NCBI GenBank assembly: GCA_027068695.1
Contig: JAMOMG010000311.1
Span: 1 to 6,131, forward strand
Direction of reading: 5' to 3'
From: Flavobacteriaceae bacterium
GTDB taxonomy: Bacteria > Bacteroidota > Bacteroidia > Flavobacteriales > Flavobacteriaceae
Length of the DNA stretch: 6,131 bases
Below, piece after piece: positions 1 through 4,971 of the stretch; the stretch's first letter is position 1, and each line of letters starts with the position of its first letter. The translations under genes and the position numbers were made by a program. The notes under the pieces are model-generated. The model worked only from the letters and a program-made list of their open reading frames with translations. It was not told where the DNA came from and ran no database searches.

Positions 1-26
1 TAAATTAATTAGAAAAAGGGTATTGT

Positions 27-65
27 TTAAAAGCCACTTTCTATTTTTTAGGAAGTGGCTTTTAA
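27..65. terminator. Long hairpin, probable bidirectional terminator
   Basis: Bases 27-39 (TTAAAAGCCACTT) are perfectly complementary to 53-65 (AAGTGGCTTTTAA). The pairing continues inward through a T-G wobble (40/52), C-G (41/51), T-A (42/50) and A-T (43/49), leaving a five-T loop at 44-48. Both outer arms end in a short T run when read outward, on the plus strand at 60-63 and on the minus strand opposite 29-32, so the hairpin could stop transcription from either side. It lies just past the stop codon of the minus-strand acyltransferase (71-73), as a terminator for that gene group should. Bases 1-26 hold no recognisable gene. The TAA at 1-3 could be the stop of a plus-strand gene ending at the window edge, but this cannot be shown. 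The U tracts are short, so termination strength is uncertain. Confidence 0.75.
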
Positions 66-70
66 TATAA

Positions 71-877
71 TCATTTCCAGAATTTTCGTTTCTTATTTAA
101 TTCATCCTCCATACGTTTGTATTCTTTTGGGGAAACTACTTTTAATAATGATGGATCTTGTTCAATTTCAATTTCAATTCTTTTTACAATCTCTTCAATT
201 GTTTCATTTTCATAATCAATTTCCATCGGTTTTTTGATAACCATTGATTGCAAAACATTGCGTTTTTTTATCAACAAGCCTTTTTTATCAAAGGCCCTTC
301 TAAACCCATCAATTACAATTGGAACCACTACAGGTTTACATGTTTTTATTATATGAGCAGTACCTCTTCTAATAGGCTTAAATGGTGTTGTAGTACCTTG
401 AGGGAATGTAATTACCCAGCCATCATCTAATGCTTTTTTAATATTACTAATATCAGACATTTTTACTTGTCTGTTTACATTCTGTCCTTTACTTCTCCAG
501 GTTCTTTGTATAGAAACAGATCCTGCGTAGGCAAATATTTTTGGTAGCAAGCCAGATTTCATAGTTTCAGAAGCTGCAACAAAATAAATATTTAATTTAG
601 GATGCCATATATATCCAATATTCTTTAAAGAATCAACACGCCCTTTTAAAGCAGCATTAAAAACGTGTAGCATTGCGGCAACATCAGCAAAATAGGTTTG
701 ATGATTGGAGACAAATAAAACATTTGTTTCAGGTAATTCTCTAATTATCTCTGAACCTTCAATTTGAAGTTTGTTAAAACGACGATATCGTCCATGCGAT
801 ACAATTCCAAGAATACGGATAATCCATTTTTTTATATACAAAATATGTCCAAATGGATTTTTTTTTAAAATTGGCAT
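71..877 (-). CDS. PlsC-like 1-acylglycerol-3-phosphate acyltransferase family protein (divergent motifs)
   Basis: This 268-residue protein belongs to the lysophospholipid acyltransferase (PlsC/AGPAT) superfamily, which transfers an acyl chain from acyl-ACP or acyl-CoA to a hydroxyl at the inner membrane, usually in phosphatidate synthesis. The four superfamily blocks are visible: motif I VSNHQTYFAD (residues 56-65), motif II GSVSIQR (119-125), motif III FPQGT (158-162) and motif IV VPIVI (185-189). Two of them are unusual. His59 and Asp65 are separated by five residues instead of the usual four, and the motif III glutamate of FPEGT is Gln160. The N-terminus is basic and mildly hydrophobic (residues 12-26), which could anchor it to the membrane. 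The start is the ATG at 877; a TTG one codon upstream (880) would add one residue and is less likely. It is the last gene before the hairpin at 27-65 and lies 47 bp after the Nudix gene. I recall similar proteins as common in Flavobacteriia. The family call is firm, but the acyl acceptor is unknown and could be a non-phosphatidate lipid. Confidence 0.9.
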   Translation of the reverse strand: MPILKKNPFGHILYIKKWIIRILGIVSHGRYRRFNKLQIEGSEIIRELPETNVLFVSNHQTYFADVAAMLHVFNAALKGRVDSLKNIGYIWHPKLNIYFVAASETMKSGLLPKIFAYAGSVSIQRTWRSKGQNVNRQVKMSDISNIKKALDDGWVITFPQGTTTPFKPIRRGTAHIIKTCKPVVVPIVIDGFRRAFDKKGLLIKKRNVLQSMVIKKPMEIDYENETIEEIVKRIEIEIEQDPSLLKVVSPKEYKRMEDELNKKRKFWK

Positions 878-903
878 CAAGTTGGTTTGGTTTGAATGAA
901 AGA

Positions 904-911
904 CAAATTTA
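904..911 (-). promoter_or_regulatory. Candidate -7 promoter element for the acyltransferase gene
   Basis: Read on the minus strand this is TAAATTTG, a perfect match to the Bacteroidota -7 consensus TAnnTTTG. It lies in the 47-bp gap between the Nudix and acyltransferase genes and would start a transcript about 20 bases before the ATG at 877. I see no clear TTTG or TTG at the expected -33 distance, and chance matches are frequent in such AT-rich DNA. It is therefore only a possible internal promoter, and read-through from the upstream genes remains likely. Confidence 0.35.
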
Positions 912-924
912 AGAAAAAAATAAT

Positions 925-1557
925 TTAAATATTCTTTATTAATTGTTTGATTTCACTAAGCATCATAGCTGTAGCTCCCCAAACAACGTAACTATTTAAT
1001 ACAAAGCAAGGTACTTCTGTATTTGTAGCGTAAGACGTAGATAAAGTTGTTGTTGAAATAGAAGAATCTTTTAATAAATCTTTAATTGTAACAGCAATTA
1101 GCTTTTCAACTTCATGATTTTTTGTAAATAAAGGTGTACTCTCTAAGACTCCCAAAAAAGGTGTAACTAAAAAATTACTTGGAGGTATATAAACATCAGT
1201 CATTTGTTTAAAAATGGTAATTTTATGTGGGAGAATGCCAACTTCTTCAAATGTTTCACGTAGTGCAGTGCTTTCTAGGTTATTATCTTTTTTATCATAT
1301 TTTCCTCCCGGAAAACTAATTTGTGATGAATGAGTTCCGTTATAACTGGCTCTTAATGTTAATAAAAAACAGGCTTCGTTGTTATTGTTTGGGTAAAAAA
1401 GAGCTACTACAGCAGCTTTTTTAGGGTTTAGCGCTTTAATTTTATTTTGTGAATAGTTCAATCTTAATTTTGGAGCTAAATTAAATTGAGCTTCCAATCC
1501 GCCAACAGGTAAATTTTTCAGTTCTGAAATATTTTTTTTAAAAAAGTTAAAATCCAT
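925..1557 (-). CDS. Nudix hydrolase, CoA pyrophosphatase (NudL/UPF0035) type
   Basis: This 210-residue Nudix protein is of the CoA-pyrophosphatase subgroup, which cleaves CoA and its derivatives to 3',5'-ADP and 4'-phosphopantetheine with a divalent metal. The UPF0035 signature that marks this subgroup runs from LLTLRA (residues 65-70) through His76 to FPGG (82-85); the usual Gly two residues after the His is Ser78. The Nudix box follows directly: Gly85, Asp91, then RETFEEVG (100-107) with metal-binding Glu101, Glu104 and Glu105. Eight residues rather than seven lie between the acidic Asp91 and Arg100, and Asp replaces the first Glu, a variation I recall from other members of the subgroup. 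The length is normal for the family. The ATG at 1557 is the likely start and overlaps the stop of the RDD gene (TGATG), suggesting translational coupling; a GTG one codon upstream (1560) is possible. It is a soluble protein with no signal peptide. Substrate assignment rests on motif only. Confidence 0.92.
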   Translation of the reverse strand: MDFNFFKKNISELKNLPVGGLEAQFNLAPKLRLNYSQNKIKALNPKKAAVVALFYPNNNNEACFLLTLRASYNGTHSSQISFPGGKYDKKDNNLESTALRETFEEVGILPHKITIFKQMTDVYIPPSNFLVTPFLGVLESTPLFTKNHEVEKLIAVTIKDLLKDSSISTTTLSTSYATNTEVPCFVLNSYVVWGATAMMLSEIKQLIKNI

Positions 1558-2276
1558 CACATTTGTTGTGTAAAATAATTATAATCTTTTAACACAATAT
1601 CAATAAAGTTACTAGGTTTCATTTCCGTTGTTATTCCTGTAATTTCAATTATTTTAGTATGAAGTTTTAGTATTGTTTTATGATTACCTCTTCTTTTTGC
1701 TGTTAAATATAGCTGTTTTATGGTTTGTATATCTTTATCGTTTAGCAGTGTTACCTGAGGAAATGTAGGCGTATACTCTTCAGGAATATCAACCAATAAT
1801 GTGTCGTTAATTGTAACTCTTTTTAGTTCAGAAATAACAGTGGTTCCGGCAGCTAAATCACCTAAACGTTGTCCTTTTCCATTCAATAAAATAGTTAGTA
1901 TTGCAACAGAACCGGAGGCTAAACTGATATCAATAATGCGTAAAACCCATCGTATTAAGTAACTTCCAAAGGTTGGTTTAGAGCCATCAATTTTTACAAC
2001 TCTAATTTTACTCACATATTTTCCGGGTGTTTGTCCGTTCATTAATGTTTCAAAAATTAAACTGTAAAAGAAAACAGGTAAGCTTAATAGTGCATAAAAA
2101 ACATAAATTGACTCAGTTAGTTTGTGGTCTAAAGCCATATTAATTAGCATAATAAGGACAAAATATGCTCCCATAATAAAGATATCTAACAAAAAAGCGC
2201 CAATACGGCTGTATAATGAAGCTACATTTTGTTGAATTGTAACATTTTGAGCAGTTTCTATGCGAAAGTTATCCAT
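1557..2276 (-). CDS. RDD family membrane protein with cytosolic C-terminal extension
   Basis: This 239-residue protein has an RDD domain at about residues 18-150. Visible family marks are Arg24 and Asp31 in the first helix, NGQTPGK (80-86) after the second helix, RVVKIDG (92-98), and RLGDLAAGT (137-145) near the domain end. Membrane segments are predicted at about 28-48, 58-78 and 113-131. Some RDD proteins have been linked to ion or solute transport, but most have no assigned role. From about residue 150 a soluble, charged tail of some 90 residues follows, including AKRRGNHKTILKLHTKI (173-189), which I cannot assign to a known domain. The gene is divergent from the SpoIIM-like gene and, in my recollection of related genomes, RDD and SpoIIM genes are regular neighbours, so it probably works with the plus-strand membrane set. 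Its stop codon overlaps the Nudix start. The family call is secure; the function is unknown. Confidence 0.93.
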   Translation of the reverse strand: MDNFRIETAQNVTIQQNVASLYSRIGAFLLDIFIMGAYFVLIMLINMALDHKLTESIYVFYALLSLPVFFYSLIFETLMNGQTPGKYVSKIRVVKIDGSKPTFGSYLIRWVLRIIDISLASGSVAILTILLNGKGQRLGDLAAGTTVISELKRVTINDTLLVDIPEEYTPTFPQVTLLNDKDIQTIKQLYLTAKRRGNHKTILKLHTKIIEITGITTEMKPSNFIDIVLKDYNYFTQQM

Positions 2277-2293
2277 TTTATATTTAATCTTTT

Positions 2294-2325
2294 TTTGGCT
2301 GGTACGATTTGATTTTTTACATTCG
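2294..2325 (+). promoter_or_regulatory. Candidate promoter for the SpoIIM-DUF4129-DUF4350 operon
   Basis: TTTG at 2294-2297 is followed after 20 bases by TACATTCG at 2318-2325, which matches the Bacteroidota -7 consensus TAnnTTTG at five of its six fixed positions. The spacing fits the -33/-7 arrangement known for Bacteroides and Flavobacterium. Transcription would start near 2330-2334, giving a leader of about 50 bases if translation begins at 2384. It is the best plus-strand candidate in the divergent gap, read by eye only. Confidence 0.45.
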
Positions 2326-2369
2326 TTAACTTCAAAGTTTCATTATAATAATAATGAACTACAAGAAAA

Positions 2370-2377
2370 CAAAAATA
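2370..2377 (-). promoter_or_regulatory. Possible -7 element for the RDD-Nudix genes
   Basis: On the minus strand this reads TATTTTTG, a full match to TAnnTTTG. It would give the RDD gene a leader of roughly 85-90 bases and would make the two divergent transcription units overlap at their 5' ends. No TTTG is visible at the expected -33 distance, and it sits in a poly-A stretch where such matches occur by chance. I found no better minus-strand candidate between 2277 and 2353. Confidence 0.22.
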
Positions 2378-2383
2378 AAAAAA

Positions 2384-3352
2384 ATGCGTGAAGCATCGTT
2401 TATAAAAAGAAATAAAAATAAATGGTTGTTATTTGAAAATGTTCTCAATAAAACAGCACAAGTTTCTCCGGATAAGCTTTCAGATTTATACATTGAAGTT
2501 ACCGATGATTTGAGCTATGCAAAAACATTTTATCCGCAAAGTAATACAGAAAGGTATTTAAATGCTATTGCATCAAAAGCGCATCAAAAAATTTATAAAA
2601 CTAAAAAAGAGAGTAAAAATAGGTTAGTAACATTTTTTAAAACGGAATTTCCGTTGGAATTTGTTAAATATCACAAACAATTACTTGTAGCATTTTTAAC
2701 TTTTATATTTTTTGTAATTGTAGGTGCCTATTCTGCATCAGCAAATGGAGATTTTGTTCGTTTAATTTTAGGTGATAATTATGTAAATACTACCCTAGAC
2801 AATATAGCAAAGGGAGATCCAATGGCTGTGTATAAAAAAATGGAAGAAAGTAATATGTTTATTCTAATTACTTTAAATAATATTAAAGTGGCCATGACAG
2901 CTTTTGTGTACGGAATGCTCTTTTCTGTAGGTACGCTGTTTGTAATGATGAGTAATGGAATAATGTTAGGCTCGTTTTTATATTTCTTTTATGAAAAAGG
3001 ATTGCTATGGGAATCTTCACGTACTATTTGGATTCACGGAACCATAGAAATTTCTGTCATAATTATTGCAGGTTGTGCAGGGTTAGTTTTAGGGAATGGT
3101 TTGCTTTTTCCAAAAACTTATACAAGATTAGCCTCTTTTAAGAAAAGTTTTAAAGCTGGTTTAAAAATTATGGTAAGTACCATACCGTTTTTTATTGTTG
3201 CCGGATTTTTAGAAGGGTTTGTAACTCGCCATACCGAAATGCCAGACTGGCTAGCTTTATTTATTATTATTTCATCATTTATTGCAATTATTTATTATTA
3301 CGTATTATATCCTATAAAATTAACCAAACAAAAACAATATGGAAAAGAATAA
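2384..3352 (+). CDS. SpoIIM family (stage II sporulation protein M-like, DUF95) membrane protein
   Basis: This 322-residue membrane protein belongs to the SpoIIM/DUF95 family. In Bacillus, SpoIIM is part of the SpoIIDMP peptidoglycan-remodelling complex needed for engulfment. Bacteroidota do not make endospores, so the role here must differ. A soluble, basic N-terminal region of about 95 residues is followed by hydrophobic segments near 100-120, 162-205, 221-243 and two more in the C-terminal third. The hallmark HGTIE motif is at 218-222, just before a glycine-rich helix, and NIKVAMTAFVYG (166-177) is also typical. I chose the ATG at 2384 because MREASFIKRNK matches the N-terminus I recall for Bacteroidota relatives and an A-rich stretch precedes it. 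The ATG at 2354 would add ten mostly basic residues and is the alternative. The end overlaps the next gene by 14 bp, indicating an operon. The specific function is unknown. Confidence 0.92.
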   Translation: MREASFIKRNKNKWLLFENVLNKTAQVSPDKLSDLYIEVTDDLSYAKTFYPQSNTERYLNAIASKAHQKIYKTKKESKNRLVTFFKTEFPLEFVKYHKQLLVAFLTFIFFVIVGAYSASANGDFVRLILGDNYVNTTLDNIAKGDPMAVYKKMEESNMFILITLNNIKVAMTAFVYGMLFSVGTLFVMMSNGIMLGSFLYFFYEKGLLWESSRTIWIHGTIEISVIIIAGCAGLVLGNGLLFPKTYTRLASFKKSFKAGLKIMVSTIPFFIVAGFLEGFVTRHTEMPDWLALFIIISSFIAIIYYYVLYPIKLTKQKQYGKE

Positions 3353-4229
3353 CTTTATTGAATTTAAGAAAGAACGCGATTTAGGAGCTATCATAACTGA
3401 TACGTTTCAATTTATACGCGAAAACTGGAAAGCATATTTTTTAACGGTATTAAAAATAGTTGGGCCATTTTTACTTATAGCCATTGCAACACTGGTATTT
3501 TACTTATTTGCAATGTCTGATATGTTTAATGATATTGATAAAATTGATGCAAATCCGGGTTCATTCTTTTCAAAAATATTTTCTTGGGTATTTGGGCTAA
3601 TGTTTGTTTATATTTTATTGTATACATTGCTTTCAATGGCTTCACTATACTTTATAAAATCATATATAGAAAATAATGGGAAACCACAATTTGATGAAAT
3701 AAAGGCCAATATTATTCAAAATGTTTGGAAATTTTTAGGCCTAGGTGTTTTGGTTACTATTGTAACGGTTTTTGGAGCTGTATTTTGTTACCTACCAGGT
3801 ATTTATTTAGGTACTGTACTATCACTAACAACATCAATAATGGTATTTGAAAATAAAAGTATTGGAGATACTTTTTCTCATGCATTTACTTTAATAAAAG
3901 GAGAATGGTGGAATACTTTTGGCGTTTTAATTGTTGTTTGGCTATTATTGATGGTATTAGGGCAGGCATTTTCAATTCCAGCATTGATTTACCAATTTGT
4001 TAAAATGGGAACAATGATGCAGAACGATGATCCTACGGCTATTTTTGAAATATTTAAAGATCCAATTTATTTGATGTTAAACGTTGTTTCGTATGTTTTC
4101 CAATTTGTGTTGTATTCAATTCCTTTAATTTCAACAGTTTTTATTTATTTCGATTTAAATGAACAAAAAAACTTTTCAGGTACTTTTGAGAAAATAGAAA
4201 ATTTAGGAAACAATAATAAAGAAGACTAA
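3339..4229 (+). CDS. Multi-spanning membrane protein, similar to glycerophosphodiesterase membrane domain family
   Basis: This 296-residue integral membrane protein has hydrophobic segments at about 32-60, 80-106, 131-170 (probably two spans around the conserved-looking CYLPGIYLG, 150-158), 193-220 and 245-271. The short cytosolic N-terminus carries KKERDLGAIITDTFQFI (10-26), followed by Trp30. FSHAFTLIKGEWWNTF (179-194) resembles the amphipathic W-rich element of the GPDPase membrane domain / DUF4013-like families. No phosphodiesterase catalytic domain is present, so it should not be named as an enzyme. It starts inside the SpoIIM gene (14-bp overlap, different frame) and ends three bases before the DUF4129 gene, so it is almost certainly co-transcribed and probably a partner of these proteins. 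Family assignment is by resemblance only and the function is unknown. Gene reality is certain from its length, codon use and position. Confidence 0.88.
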   Translation: MEKNNFIEFKKERDLGAIITDTFQFIRENWKAYFLTVLKIVGPFLLIAIATLVFYLFAMSDMFNDIDKIDANPGSFFSKIFSWVFGLMFVYILLYTLLSMASLYFIKSYIENNGKPQFDEIKANIIQNVWKFLGLGVLVTIVTVFGAVFCYLPGIYLGTVLSLTTSIMVFENKSIGDTFSHAFTLIKGEWWNTFGVLIVVWLLLMVLGQAFSIPALIYQFVKMGTMMQNDDPTAIFEIFKDPIYLMLNVVSYVFQFVLYSIPLISTVFIYFDLNEQKNFSGTFEKIENLGNNNKED

Positions 4230-4232
4230 TTT

Positions 4233-4970
4233 ATGAGTAGAATTCTATTTCTTTTTTTTATAATATTTTCGGTAGGTATTTTTGCTCAAACGGATTCACT
4301 TATTGTTAAAAATGATAGAAGTAGTATTGTTAAAAAGAAATTTGACACTAAAAATCTAAAAAAATATAAGACAGATAAGGATTTTAATTATGAAGAAGAA
4401 AATGTAAATAAAGAGCCTACATTTATTGAACGTGTGTTTAATTGGCTTGGGCGTCAATTTTTACGTTTCTTAGAATGGATTTTTGGAGTTAAATACGCCA
4501 AAGGTCTCTTTGCCTCAATTCTTTCGGCGTTGCCATATATTATTTTAGGGGTTGTATTATTTCTTTTACTAAAATTCTTCTTAAAAGTAAATTTAAAGTC
4601 ATCTAGTGTAATTTCAAAAAACAATCCTATTGTTTCAATTACTGAAGAAGAAGAGTTAATTAAAAGTAAAGATATTTCAAAATTGATTGAACATGCAATT
4701 CAACAAAAAAATTACAGGTTGGCAGTTCGGTATTATTATCTAAATATATTAAAACAATTAGAAAATAAAGAGCTAATAATTTGGGAACAACAAAAGACGA
4801 ACGAAGATTATATAAAAGAAATATCACAAAAAAATATTCAACACATATTTACCAATTTAACAAGATTATACGATTTTGTTTGGTATGGGAACTTTGAGAT
4901 TAGTGAAACTGAGTTTGCCCGTGTTGAATTAGATTTTATTGAAGCAAGTAACTTAATTCATAAAAAATAG
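4233..4970 (+). CDS. DUF4129 domain-containing membrane protein
   Basis: This 245-residue protein begins with a signal peptide (hydrophobic residues 4-17, likely cleavage at GIFA/QT, 15-20). A polar segment follows, with KKFDTKNLKKYKTDKDFNYE (35-54), a stretch I recognise from Bacteroidota members of the family, and then a Trp-rich amphipathic part (64-85). A single strong membrane helix lies at about 96-117. The C-terminal DUF4129 domain occupies roughly 158-240 and shows the typical NYRLAVRYYYLNIL (160-173) followed by Trp184 and KTNEDY (188-193). The C-terminal domain should be cytosolic if the mature N-terminus is periplasmic. In other genomes DUF4129 proteins sit beside MoxR ATPases, DUF58 and transglutaminase-like proteins, but no biochemical role is settled. 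The start lies three bases after the previous stop, and the next gene starts one base after its own stop, so it is the middle of a compact operon. Confidence 0.92.
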   Translation: MSRILFLFFIIFSVGIFAQTDSLIVKNDRSSIVKKKFDTKNLKKYKTDKDFNYEEENVNKEPTFIERVFNWLGRQFLRFLEWIFGVKYAKGLFASILSALPYIILGVVLFLLLKFFLKVNLKSSSVISKNNPIVSITEEEELIKSKDISKLIEHAIQQKNYRLAVRYYYLNILKQLENKELIIWEQQKTNEDYIKEISQKNIQHIFTNLTRLYDFVWYGNFEISETEFARVELDFIEASNLIHKK

Positions 4971-4971
4971 A

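Noticed and set aside
155..182. Short direct repeats of TTTCAA
   Set aside because: They encode the alternating Ile-Glu residues of the acyltransferase C-terminal helix on the minus strand, so a coding explanation is enough.
55..430. Two plus-strand 60-codon frames (55-237 and 248-430)
   Set aside because: Both lie entirely antisense to the acyltransferase gene, whose motifs prove the minus strand is coding. Their translations are Phe/Tyr/Gln-rich and look like no protein.
878..924. A riboswitch or structured RNA in the gap before the acyltransferase gene
   Set aside because: Only 47 AT-rich bases without any convincing stem; the promoter-like element is the only signal there.
2384..3352. 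A sporulation function for the SpoIIM-like gene
   Set aside because: No other sporulation gene is present and the host lineage does not form endospores. The name reflects family membership only.
3339..4229. Naming the second membrane protein a glycerophosphodiester phosphodiesterase
   Set aside because: Only a resemblance to the membrane domain is seen; the catalytic TIM-barrel domain and its His/Glu motifs are absent.
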